Shown: one piece after another, positions 37,985-48,410 of the stretch | How positions within the stretch are numbered: the first letter of the stretch is position 1 | Layout: each line of letters begins with the position of its first letter | Assembly (NCBI GenBank): GCA_030340625.1 | Contig: JAOPHQ010003695.1 | Coordinates: 434,001-498,000, forward strand | Length of the DNA: 64,000 bases | Direction of reading: 5' to 3' | Source: Merluccius polli | Taxonomy: Eukaryota > Chordata > Actinopteri > Gadiformes > Merlucciidae | Program-made: the position numbers and the translations under genes | The notes under the pieces: generated by a model | Database searches by the model: none | The model's input: only the letters and a program-made list of their open reading frames with translations | What the model was told of the DNA's origin: nothing

Positions 37985-39090
37985 GTCAAGTCAAGTCAAT
38001 TGTATAGCCCTTAATCACAGTTACAGTCTCAAAGGGCTTTACAGGCCATATATTATGACACCCCCTATCCCCAGCCCCCCAAAGAGCAAGAAAAAAACTC
38101 AATTAATTAAACTTAATTATCAGGAAGAAATCTTGAGAAGGGGATCCCTCCTTCCAGGGATGTTTGGGAGTGTAATGGGTGTAATAATTGACACACATAG
38201 TATTACAAGCAGACACTTTAAGTACCAAAAAAATTAGTATTGTCCATGGTGATGAAGTGCTGGCTGGTGAGCAAGCTGGTAGCCGTCAGGTGGGGTGGCC
38301 AGGCGTACAGTCATGATCTACTACTTATCGGCAGCAGGGGTAGGCTAGTGCTGGCTAACAGGTCAATTTAGCTGTAATGAGAGCTGAGGGACACTCCTAG
38401 GAGCCAAATCAGTGAGTAAAGAGGTTGGTTTTAAGTTTGGATTTCAATTTATCAACAGAGTCAGCTTCCCTGATGACAGGTGGCAGACTGTTCCACAGGT
38501 AGGGCGCTCAGTAAGAAATTGCTGTGTTTCTTCCTGATTTCTTTTTAACTTTAGGAATTGATAGAAGGCCAGCTCCTGAAGACCAGAGGGGCCGAGAAGG
38601 ACAGTAAGGAATAATAAGGTCCTAGGATGGTGCTAATCCATGCAGGATTTTATAGATACAGTAGTAGCGCCATAAAATCTGACCTGGCTTTAATTGGAAG
38701 CCAGTGGAGGAAGGAGAGAAGAGGAGTAATGTGGTCGAATTTTCTGTTTCTAGTTAGGAGTCTAGCAGCGGTGTTCTGCACAAGCTGGAGGCTTTTAGTA
38801 GTGGAGTTGGGTAAACCAGAGAACAGTGCATTACAGTAATCTAGCCTATGATATGAATGTGCGTATGAGCGTCTCTGCATCCGCTGCGGATAACATTGGT
38901 CTGATTTTAGTAATGTTTCTAAGGAGAAAGTATGCAGTTCTGGTAATACTTTATATGTTGATCAAAAGAAAGCATAGGGTCAAACAGGACACCAAGATTT
39001 TTGACACAGGACCTTTGGGAAATAGCAGAGCACTCAAAACACAATGTCTACAAATTGTGTTGAGTTGCTTTGGGCCCACCTTCCGGATGT
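37985..39090 (-). mobile_element. L2-type LINE, 3' end with RT C-terminus
   Basis: Minus-strand frames give VKNLGVLFDPMLSFDQHIK (about 38990), NITKIRPMLSAADAETLI, HRLDYCNALFSGLPNS, KSLQLVQNTAARLLTRN, HITPLLSFLHWLP and, after frameshifts, APYLWNSLPPVIREADSV (about 38480). This is the C-terminal part of an L2-type ORF2 protein. The 3' end reads AAGCCCTTTGAG, GGGCTATACAATTGAC and a short (TTGAC)n tail, as expected for L2 elements that lack poly(A) (known). It is truncated at 5' and has several frame breaks. Confidence 0.8.
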
Positions 39091-39650
39091 TGAAGTAAGG
39101 CCACCTTTTATCTACTATCTAGTTTGAAGGTGCTCTGTACATAAAGTTAATGAAAACAATGTATTAAATGTTTTCATGGGATAAGTGCCTCTTAAGAGTC
39201 TTTTTGCACAATGTAATTACAAGTTATCAAATGCCGTCCTCACCAAACTCTTGTAAAATTGTGTTTTTTGTGTTTAGACAATTTAAGATTTGATGAGGGT
39301 CACTGTGGATACAAAATTAGTCTTTTATTTTGTTCCTTTGTTATTACTCACTTTTTAAAAACCACACACACGTAAATAACACTCATGGTGGTGGAGAACG
39401 GAGCAAGACCAATGGTTTTCTTTCTTTTTGTGATTTGTTTTCCCTCATGTGAGTGTGGAGTTTTATCTTTGTAATCGTTGGATGCTGTGCTCCAAATTGG
39501 CCGTGAACTGGGATAACCTCAGCCTGCTATTATTTCTGAGTGCAGAGCAATAGTATCATGTTGAGAATACAAGAACAAAACAAATACCCATGTTAGGATA
39601 GCTCAAGATAGGAACAGCATGAACTGTTTATTATCAAAAAAATTGTATAA
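39091..39650. other. No recognisable feature
   Basis: AT-rich DNA between the LINE fragment and foldback element 2. Confidence 0.4.
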
Positions 39651-39701
39651 CGGAACGGCTGCGTCCTCTGCCCTGCGTCAATTTCCACCGGGCGCGTAAT
39701 G

Positions 39702-40817
39702 TATGGGGGTATTATTGAGACAATATTATTTGTGTGTGCGTATCTCAATCTGTGTGTGTGTAATAAGATTTGTGTGTATTCACATTTGTGTGTATTCACA
39801 TTTGTGTGTGCGTAATAAGATGTGTCTGTCTGTATTCACATGTGTGTGTGTGTAAAGAAATCTGTGTGTCTGTATTCACATTTGTGTGTGTGTAAAGAAA
39901 TCTGTGTGTCTGTATTCACATTTGTGTGTGCGTAATAAGATTTGTGTGTCTGTATTCACATTTGTGTGTGTGTAAGAAAATGCGTACTGAGATCTGTAAA
40001 TGTCTGTCATCAGTTATAACTCAGGCGGGAGCTCTGATTGGCCGTCTTTTTACACGTGGATTTTGGCACACTTCTGCCGTGCAGATCTGCAAATTTGCGA
40101 TCCGTGTGTAAAAACGATTTGTCTGTAACTTCACGCAATACAGTCTACACACCACTAGTCGGCGCGTAGCACCCGTAGTAAGCGTGTCATTGTCATGGGT
40201 AAGATGGCTGCCGTTAATGACACTGGCCATTTTAGATAGAAAATATAATATAAACTTCGAAAAACTCATGGGTAAGTTAACGTTTGTTTTCCTCATAAAT
40301 AAACGCATTGTAAAGCCCATGAGTTGTTCTAAGTTTCCGACGACCGGCCAGTGTCATTAACGGCAGCCATCTTACCCATGACAATGACACGCTTAACTTC
40401 ACTGGGTGCTGCGCGCCGACTAGTGGTGTGTAGACTGTATTGCGTGAAGTTACAGACAAATCGTTTTTACACACGGATCGCAAATTTGCAGATCTGCACG
40501 GCAGAAGTGTGCCAAAATCCACGTGTAAAAAGACGGCCAATCAGAGCTCCCGCCTGAGTTATAACTGATGACAGACATTTACAGATCTCACACACAAATG
40601 TGAATACAGACACACAAATCTTATTACGCACACACAAATGTGAATACAGACACACAGATTTCTTTACACACACACAAATGTGAATACAGACACACAAATC
40701 TTATTACGCACACACAAATGTGAATACACACAAATGTGAATACACACAAATCGTATTACACACACACAGATTGAGACACGCACACACAAATAATATTGTC
40801 TCAATAATACCCCCATA
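39702..40817. mobile_element. Foldback element 2 (TATG...CATA, 6-bp TSD)
   Basis: The left arm is 39702-40228, the right arm 40346-40817, and the spacer 117 bases. The ends are TATGGGGGTATTATTGAG and its complement. GTAATG flanks both sides exactly (39696-39701 and 40818-40823). The outer part of each arm is an array of units of about 38 bases built from TGTATTCACATTTGTGTG and GCGTAATAAGA. The left arm has more units, so the arms differ by about 55 bases. The inner parts (TGATTGGCCGTC, ATTTTGGCACACTTC, CTACACACCACTAGTCGGCG) are nearly identical. The spacer has its own stem (AACTCATGGG/CCCATGAGTT). No coding capacity. Confidence 0.9.
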
Positions 40818-40823
40818 GTAATG

Positions 40824-41480
40824 GCAGTGTAGCGCTGTGAGGCGGCTGGATTCGCGGGATCACGCGAGAACTACAAGACCACGCGAGAATCAGGAGACCA
40901 CGCGATAATTTGTGGATGTCAAAATAGAACAAACAAATAAAAGGTTACTTTGCCTTTCCGAAGTTGACTTGCAGTTGCTTTGTCTGTCAGAAGTTGATTT
41001 GCTGTTGATTTGGTCGTTTTTCCTAGATTTGTGTGCTTCTACCATGAGTTGGTAGGCTATATAGTAAACGTTTACTTTTTTGTCTGGTTTAATTGTGTTT
41101 AGTGTTGTTTATTGTTGTTATGTCCTAATGTGTTGTGCTGTAGCCTATAGACAAAGTCAGTTATAAACGACAACGATTTGTGGCCGTGTTCGATCGGGAG
41201 GGTGTTTTTATTTTTGAAAATTGACCGGATGCTCTATGGCTTTTACTATTTCACTTCCTGCCCGGTCGGTCTGCTCTGTTTAAATTGACGCGGTTCAGCA
41301 ACGGCTCGCGTCAAAAATAGAAGTACGGAATGATAGCGCTGCAGCTGCGGCGCGCCGCTCCTGGGACGCTGCTGAGACGTTCCGCAGCGCACCCGGTGGA
41401 AATGCTTTCATTGACTAGAGTGGCAGCGATCAGCAGCGGTGACCGCGGCGCACGCGGCTAGATGAGCAGTTAGATTTGCC
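40824..41480. repeat. Possible older DNA-repeat context of foldback element 2
   Basis: CAATTTCCACCGGGCGCG just left of the element, inverted, resembles GCGCACCCGGTGGAAATG at 41390. The intervening 41230-41470 is GC-rich (GCAGCTGCGGCGCGCCGC). Foldback 2 may therefore have jumped into an older repeat. Boundaries are uncertain. Confidence 0.3.
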
Positions 41481-42939
41481 CATACCAAAAGTCCTTTGGC
41501 TCACTTGGATTCAATTCTTGGTTCGCTTGTCCTCTCAGTCCAGCTACTGCCGTTTTTAAAGAGGAGACAGGTGATTAATACCTGCCACTCACTCATCTGT
41601 CTTCTAATTGGTTCCTGGTTCCCCTCCCATATCACTCCCCTACAGACAGCACTCAACCACCTGCATCTCCACAGTAGTGTTTGGTCAGAGGTCCCGCAAG
41701 AGAAAATAAAAGGAACAAGTTAAACAAAAAAAAAAGATTGGACAAATACGATGGAAAGATTATCTTGTTGAATACAGAAGAGGATGGTTTATTATGAAGA
41801 TCCACATTCAGTTGATTGGTTGCCGGTAAACACACAATTGGAAAATGCAAACATTTATCAAGAGGATTTACGGTAGCCGTCCCCTCGAGGTATCGTTGTG
41901 GAACGCACACATTAGTTTGTGTTATTCAGTAGTTTTTCTTCCTGTTTCAGATAATGCATCACTCAACGTTTTTAATGGGAGTAACGTTTTAGATAGATAG
42001 AGGAAAAACTACCCTCTTTTCATTCTCGTTGAATGTCTATGTTGTGGGAGAGAGAGACACGATGACAGAAAGAAAACTAGCTTTTTACGCTAGCTTAAGG
42101 CATATCTCCCCTCAAAAGGAGACAAAGAAGGTTTGATGGGATATTTTTGGGACCTTAAACTCTCGTAGGTCTATAGTACAATGAAAAAACACGTTGGGTT
42201 ATTTATAAGCGAAGGCTGGATTCTCTCATTTGGCAAGAGGGCAATTTATTGTTCATAGCTTCTTTTGTTAGAGCTGGTATATTTTTTGCTCTCCGGCTTG
42301 AAGGAGCAGGACATTATCCAATTTAGCCCCTGGTACAAATCACAAATCAATGGGATCGCCTGAGCTACGCTAATTAGCCACAGCCTTTCATGGAATCGGT
42401 GACGGTAAACTTGTGATTCAAAGTTCATCATGCGCTGCTTCGAACTGCGCGCTGCCAAACTAACAAGGCGTGATTGAGAGTATGTCTCCTGAAGGACAGT
42501 GGGTTGAAGAATAAATTGGAACCACGTCTGACCTACAGGAATAAATCAGTGTTCACTTAGTTCCTTGTGGGCTCTGCTTTTGTTTTGTGTTTTTGCTCTA
42601 TCCAAGCATCCTACCCCCTACTATCCCACTATCCTACTAATGAAATAATGAAGACGACAATAACACTTCTTTAAAAAAAACTGTCCAAAAAAAGTAAAAC
42701 TACTAAATGAAAATGCTAGAGTTTGGACTAGGGCCCCCTTCAGTAGTCAAATGGTGTTGTGTCCACCACATCGGCTTTAATGGCAGAGCTGGTGGTAATC
42801 TCATGTAATCACCGCCATGCTCGGCTACACTCAGGCTAGGATGAGCCAAACACTGCCTGTCTGCCTACCACTGGCTGGGGGTCCTTGGGCCAACAGTGGC
42901 AGGAGCCCGACACACAAGTCAATGTAAATACATCAAAGT

Positions 42940-43000
<61 letters not shown>

Positions 43001-43590
43001 ATCACAGTGGGATACTGTTCCGTTTTGGCAGGAAAGGAGGAGATGGGGATGAAGATGGTGGGTGAGGGGGGGAGCTATTACCTGAGCGTTGGTTGAAAAC
43101 GAGGTAGATGGGTTTAACACACAGACCCAGTAGATATGATCTGTTCTTTTACAGTTGCTGCTACGTGTCATGCCTCTGGTTACCTTTTTCTGGCGCGGAT
43201 GCACGCACACACACACACACACACATACACACAGCAATCTTATTTATACTTACTTTGAACCTTACCCTGCTGAAATGTATTGCTTGGATCTGGGAGGGAG
43301 GGAGAGGGAGATGGTAAACAAACAGCTATAATATAGCAAGAGATAGACTCCTGTGACACCCCTGCTTTTATTTTTGAAAGAACTTGCAATGTTTGTATTG
43401 GTTGTTTTTTTGTATTGTTTTGTTAGAGCAGCACCATACAGGTTGATTCCAACGCACAGCTGTTAAAATCTTGCCGTGCTTGTTTTCACAAGGATGTTTT
43501 CACAGTCACACCGATTGATTTGCCTGCAAAATAATCGGTAGATTCTGTAGATAGGTCGACGTTAACGACGCTTGTCAACTGCAGCTATAT
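41481..43590. other. Non-coding stretch with microsatellites
   Basis: (TG)n of about 56 bases at 42942-42997 and a CA run at 43204-43226. 42240-42470 is ordinary-complexity sequence without repeats I recognise. No exon supported. Confidence 0.4.
42942..42997. repeat. (TG)n microsatellite
   Basis: About 28 uninterrupted TG units. Confidence 0.97.
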
Positions 43591-43599
43591 TGGTACATC

Positions 43600-43692
43600 T
43601 TTTGTAAGAAGACTCCCAAGTCGAAAGGTTTTAGGTTCGATCCCCCAGTCATGATGCTAAGATGCCCTAATGCCTGCCACCTCCTAAATGAT
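43600..43692 (+). repeat. SINE-like fragment with B box
   Basis: GGTTCGATCCC at 43634-43644 matches a pol III B box. It is followed by GATGCCCTAATGCCTGCC and CTCCTAAATG, as in the SINE-like fragments at 1390 and 15851. The A box and tail are not clear. Confidence 0.4.
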
Positions 43693-43814
43693 ATGTATGT
43701 AGGACCTTATAAAATAGGCCCTTTGTATTTGTAATTTAGAAAGAATAACATTTTCCCATAACCTGTTGGTTTTGTTAGCGTATCTGTAATGGTTTCTAGG
43801 GATTAGGGGACTAG

Positions 43815-44505
43815 GGACCAGAGGTTGCGCTAGACTTTTTCGTTGTCCGTCATTTTGACTGACAGGGTCATAAAAATCCCGTCATAATCTATTTTTACCG
43901 GTCACTTTTAAAACAAATAATAATAATAATGACATGTTCAAAAGCATTTATATTTTAATTCATTTTTAATTAATATTCAGTCCAAACAAGCTGAACAAAT
44001 AATCCACACCGTGGATACACACATCAAGCAGAAGAATATGTCAGAATATCGGCTGCCAGGCGATTCGCGTAGAGTGGGGCTTGACGGTGATCCACTAGTC
44101 AACACGCGGGAGCTAGTTGATCCACTAGTCAACACGCGGGAGCTAGTTGATCCACTAGTCAACATGCCGCCAAGCGAACGAGTTTTCAAGGCGGTGCGAT
44201 GTCACGCGGATAATTGGCGTGACGTGGGGCTTCACGGTCAACCTTCCTCCTGGTCCACATGGACTTGGATCGCGTGCCCGCTTGCGCGTAATCAAATGTT
44301 TCAAGTGGGTTTGTTGTTTCAAATGTTTCAACACTGAACTGCCGTGACATTTTTCTTCTTTTCTACTTTTCGTCTTCTACAAGAGCCAATTAATATGCTC
44401 ATCGCCACCAAGTGGTCAAAATGACGGACGGCCCTCAGATTTTTCCGTCACCGTTTAAAAAAAACGGTCAGTGACGGAAAATATTCTTATGTTACGGTCT
44501 TTGTA
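43815..44505. repeat. Degraded DNA transposon with 30-bp tandem repeat
   Basis: The left part CCAGAGGTTGCGCTAGAC resembles a hAT end. CCGTCATTTTGAC (about 43848) recurs inverted as GTCAAAATGACGG (about 44415). In the middle (44090-44165) a 30-bp unit containing GTTGATCCACTAGTCAACA is repeated nearly three times; the unit is itself palindromic (TTGATCC-ACTAGT-CAA). The right terminal repeat and target duplication are not found. Confidence 0.4.
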
Positions 44506-45601
44506 GAAGCCAACCAGGGCTTAGTTTATTAGGTCACGTTAAAAGAAAAAAGAAAATCTCTTTTCCGGAGATTTTGCTTGGAGTTTTGCAGTAAAGTGCA
44601 GGTATATTTGAAGTATATGGAGTCAGAATAGTGTCATAATTCAAACCTGAAAAAAAAGGTTTCAAAGGCTTGTAAGTCTGTGTTTGAAAACTCAACACCT
44701 TGTAAAAAAGGTTTTGCACCACTGAAAAAAGAGATTATAGCCTGAAAAAAAAAAGTCAAACATCTGCAAACATGATTTTGTGTTCTATTTTATCTTCTTC
44801 ATCATTTTCACCAACACATTTTCAAAGCTAAAATGTTTTCACAAACACATTTTCAAAGTTTAAAAATGTTCACCAGCGCATTTGCAGAGTTTCAAATCTG
44901 ACACTGTTCTAACAGTGTATTACTTTGTTTCCCGGTTTCGAAACCTTGTAAATGGGATTCTGCAAACAGCTGTTCAAACATTGAGAAATACGTTTTGAAA
45001 GGTTGAATATTTATTTTTAAAAACTTGTAAAGGTGTAAATTTACACCATTGCAATGTATTTTTTCAGAACTTAATTTTCAGCACTGACTTTTCAGAGATT
45101 TGACCACACGGGCGCAAGCTTGCGAGTCACGTGATTATTGACACTGTTCTGACGCCGTTCGTTTTGAAACTCCTTTAGCGTCAAAGGTCTGAAAACGTGG
45201 TTCTGAAAAAAAGGAAAAAAAAAACCTTCCTGGGGGCGGGACCATCTTGCTCTAAACCTATTGGTTGCTCTCTGCTGAGGCACAGTCCAATCACATGCGC
45301 CGTTGACCGGGCTGTGCGGGATTGACAGTGCTCTGCCGATGACAAGAATAACAAGCGACTTGCGCGGTTGATTTTGTTGTCTATTTTCTGGAACCATGGC
45401 TGGTAGACAGGCGAGCAATTTTATTCTGTATTGTTTGCGTTCTAACCACCCGCGAGCCTCCTGCGGCTCGCCAAGCTGTCATTTGCAACACGTTCTCATC
45501 CCAACTCGTAATATACCGACGGTTTGTCACGCCCCTAGACGTGATACTGACGCAAAATGTACACTCCCGCGTCTGTGTGAAACGATCTGTGTGAAACAAT
45601 C

Positions 45602-45794
45602 TCATAAACCCGTTCGCGGTGGTAAGAGACGAGCAGAGTCTACAGCGTCCGCTCGCAGAGAAAACAATTCACTCCAAAAGGGTTATGGTTAGGGTTATGG
45701 TTAGGGTAATCTATCACCGTGACCGGGTTATTATTGGAGTGAATGGACTCTGTAGACTCTGCTGGTCTCTTACCACCGCGAACGGGTTTATGAG
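45602..45794. repeat. Inner palindrome of foldback 3 with TTAGGG-like core
   Basis: CTCATAAACCCGTTCGCGG (45602) and its complement (ends about 45794) flank CACTCCAAAAGGG, GGTTATGGTTAGGG and TTGGAGTGAATGGA. This makes a hairpin inside the left arm. A related arrangement lies at 46110-46300. The TTAGGG-like core is too short and interrupted to be a telomeric array. Confidence 0.6.
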
Positions 45795-46575
45795 AACCCC
45801 CAGATCGTTTCACGATCTGGTAGAGTCTTTGCCAGCTTCAAAGCAATGAATAACCTACATCAGCGGGTGCTGTGTATGGATCACAAGTTCCGAGTATGTT
45901 TATCTTCTCTTCATATCTAATTTTAACATTTTGTGACAAATGGTCTAAATAGTTGATTTATTTAAGTATCGGAAATCTGCAAGACTGCAATTCCCCTGGT
46001 TGGCCGTTGTTCGTCGCCATTTTGCCAGCGTTTGTTGCCCTCCAGGTATCCATGGTAGTCACGTGACCGCAAAGTATGACTATTATTTATGCCATGCGAG
46101 CCACAAATTAGTCTACAGCGTCCATTCACTCCAATAATAACCCGGTCACGGTGATAGATTACGCTAACCATAACCCTAACCATAATCCTTTTTGGAGTGA
46201 ATTGTTTCACAGTAGACTGCGGACGCTGTAGACTCTGTTCTGCGAGCGGACGCTGTAGACTCTGCTCGTCTCTTACCACCGCGAACGGGTTTATGAGAAC
46301 CCAGATCGTTTCACACAGACGCGGGAGGGTACATTTTGCGTCAGTATCACGTCTAGGGGCGTGACAAACCGTCGGTATATTACGAGTTGGGATGAGAACG
46401 TGTTGCAAATGACAGCTTGGCGAGCCGCAGGAGGCTCGCGGGTGGTTAGAACGCAAACAATACAGAATAAAATTGCTCGCCTGTCTACCAGCCATGGTTC
46501 CAGAAAATAGACAACAAAATCAACCACGCAAGTCGCTTGTTATTCTTGTCATCGGCAGAGCACTGTCAATCCCGC

Positions 46576-46769
46576 CAGGGCCGACGGACTGCGGGGGAAA
46601 GTGCGACAGTCTTGGGGGGGCCCAAGGCAGAGAGGGGGCCCCGCGCAGCAGCCCCGCTCCGCTCAACAATCGCGCGGCAGCACCCCCCCCCCCCCCCCCC
46701 GCTCAACAATCGCGCGGGGCCCAACAATATTCTCTGTCCCGGGGCCCTCATCGGGGTGCTACGTCCCTG
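46576..46769. mobile_element. 194-bp hAT MITE nested in right arm of foldback 3
   Basis: It starts CAGGGCCGACGG and ends CTACGTCCCTG. It is flanked by a perfect 8-bp duplication AATCCCGC (46568-46575 and 46770-46777). The left arm of foldback 3 has one uninterrupted copy of the target, so the insertion came after the palindrome formed. The interior is very GC-rich, with an 18-base C run (46683-46700) and two CTCAACAATCGCGCGG repeats. Confidence 0.85.
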
Positions 46770-47484
46770 AATCCCGCACAGCCCGGTCAACGGCGCATGT
46801 GATTGGACTGTGCCTCAGCAGAGAGCAACCAATAGGTTTAGAGCAAGATGGTCCCGCCCCCAGGAAGGTTTTTTTTTTCCTTTTTTTCAGAACCACGTTT
46901 TCAGACCTTTGACGCTAAAGGAGTTTCAAAACGAACGGCGTCAGAACAGTGTCAATAATCACGTGACTCGCAAGCTTGCGCCCGTGTGGTCAAATCTCTG
47001 AAAAGTCAGTGCTGAAAATTAAGTTCTGAAAAAATACATTGCAATGGTGTAAATTTACACCTTTACAAGTTTTTAAAAATAAATATTCAACCTTTCAAAA
47101 CGTATTTCTCAATGTTTGAACAGCTGTTTGCAGAATCCCATTTACAAGGTTTCGAAACCGGGAAACAAAGTAATACACTGTTAGAACAGTGTCAGATTTG
47201 AAACTCTGCAAATGCGCTGGTGAACATTTTTAAACTTTGAAAATGTGTTTGTGAAAACATTTTAGCTTTGAAAATGTGTTGGTGAAAATGATGAAGAAGA
47301 TAAAATAGAACACAAAATCATGTTTGCAGATGTTTGACTTTTTTTTTTCAGGCTATAATCTCTTTTTTCAGTGGTGCAAAACCTTTTTTTACAAGGTGTT
47401 GAGTTTTCAAACACAGACTTACAAGCCTTTGAAACCTTTTTTTTCAGGTTTGAATTATGACACTATTCTGACTCCATAGAAGTA

Positions 47485-48034
47485 TAGATCAGCAAAGTAT
47501 TTGTGTGTATGCTGATTTTCGCGGTTTGGAAGTGGATTTGGATTACAAACGCTTGCCTGGACAAGGTTTTACCTTCATCACTCCTGCTGCATCTTTTCTA
47601 GCCGCTCTGTGGATTATTGAAGTAGTTTGGGAATTTTCGTGAGTACCTTTTGCCTTGTTTGAGGACATTTCGTCATTCACGGTAAGAGACTCATCCAACT
47701 CTTTGCGTCTCCTTACGGACATTACATTATCCTTCATGTGCACAAACGAATGGGCCACAACGTATGTAGTTAACAGAGCGCTTGGTTGGTATATGGACTA
47801 AGGTGTTGGGATTTATTTCTGTTTTATTTTAACAATAATTCTGTAATTGTGTGATTTTCCTTTTCTATTTGCAGTATTTCATTTATTGTTTTGTTTCTAT
47901 TGTTTGGTTCACTATTAAATATTATTGTATAAGCTATAATATATCATAACTTGTTGGTACTGCTAATAGAAAATAAATGTATTGTGTGGTAAGTCTAAAG
48001 CATTGTTGGCTTTTGTACTTTACTGGGTTAAAGT
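47485..48034. other. No recognisable feature
   Basis: AT-rich DNA between foldback element 3 and the gypsy element. Confidence 0.4.
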
Positions 48035-48038
48035 GTAT

Positions 48039-48391
48039 TGTGGCGACGGCAAGGAAGGAGTGAGACAGGAGCCCAGGTTTTGGTTACGCAACTCCCGTGC
48101 CCCATACACCGCACGACCCCGGGAGTTGCCTTTATTTGAACATGCCCACACAGACAGAAACACAGCACACCTGACGATCATAACAAACACCCTCACTCAC
48201 GGTCATAACAAAACACTGCATACATGAGAACACACACACAATGACACACAATCAGTACTCCCCAACCACCAATGCCACAGGGATTCTGGGGCGCCGATAT
48301 AGTCCAAACCCCACCAGGTTGCACCCCCAGAACCCCTTGCGCCCCATAGGGGGCGTGGCCGTGATCGCCACACCTGGCCGCGATCGCCACA
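48039..48391 (-). repeat. 3' LTR of the gypsy element
   Basis: A 353-bp LTR with the same TGTGGCGA/TCGCCACA ends. The poly(A) signal AATAAA is on the minus strand (complement at 48131-48136). The gag-pol stop codon lies about 20 bases upstream of the LTR. Confidence 0.96.
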
Positions 48392-48394
48392 CAG

Positions 48395-48404
48395 CCCCCC
48401 CCCT
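48395..48404 (-). other. Polypurine tract of the gypsy element
   Basis: The minus strand reads AGGGGGGGGG just before the 3' LTR, three bases from its edge. It primes plus-strand DNA synthesis (family knowledge). Confidence 0.7.
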
Positions 48405-48410
48405 GAGGGG

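Larger units (their letters stand above)
44616..47478. mobile_element. Foldback element 3 (TATG...CATA, 6-bp TSD) with nested hAT
   Basis: The left arm is 44616-45758, the right arm 46110-47478, and the spacer about 350 bases. The ends are TATGGAGTCAGAATAGTG and its complement. GAAGTA flanks both sides exactly (44610-44615 and 47479-47484). The arms are nearly identical except for the 194-bp nested hAT MITE in the right arm. The outer arm has recurring TTTCAAAG, CATTTTCAAAG and CCTTGTAAAAAAGG motifs. The inner arm has a GC-rich part (CACCCGCGAGCCTCC) and a second, smaller palindrome built around GGTTATGGTTAGGGTTATGG. Mirrored frames beginning MAGRQASNF appear in both arms but resemble no transposase that I know. 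Confidence 0.9.

Noticed and set aside
39745..39985. Regularly spaced repeats resembling a CRISPR array
   Set aside because: The units are TG-rich tandem repeats without unique spacers, sit in a transposon arm, and the genome is eukaryotic.
45680..45710. Telomeric repeat array
   Set aside because: The TTAGGG-like units are interrupted by TTATGG and are too few. They are part of the foldback arm.
45962..46495. A 177-codon frame in foldback 3, mirrored by 45396-45692
   Set aside because: Both come from the palindrome arms, and no protein family is recognisable. It may be chance.
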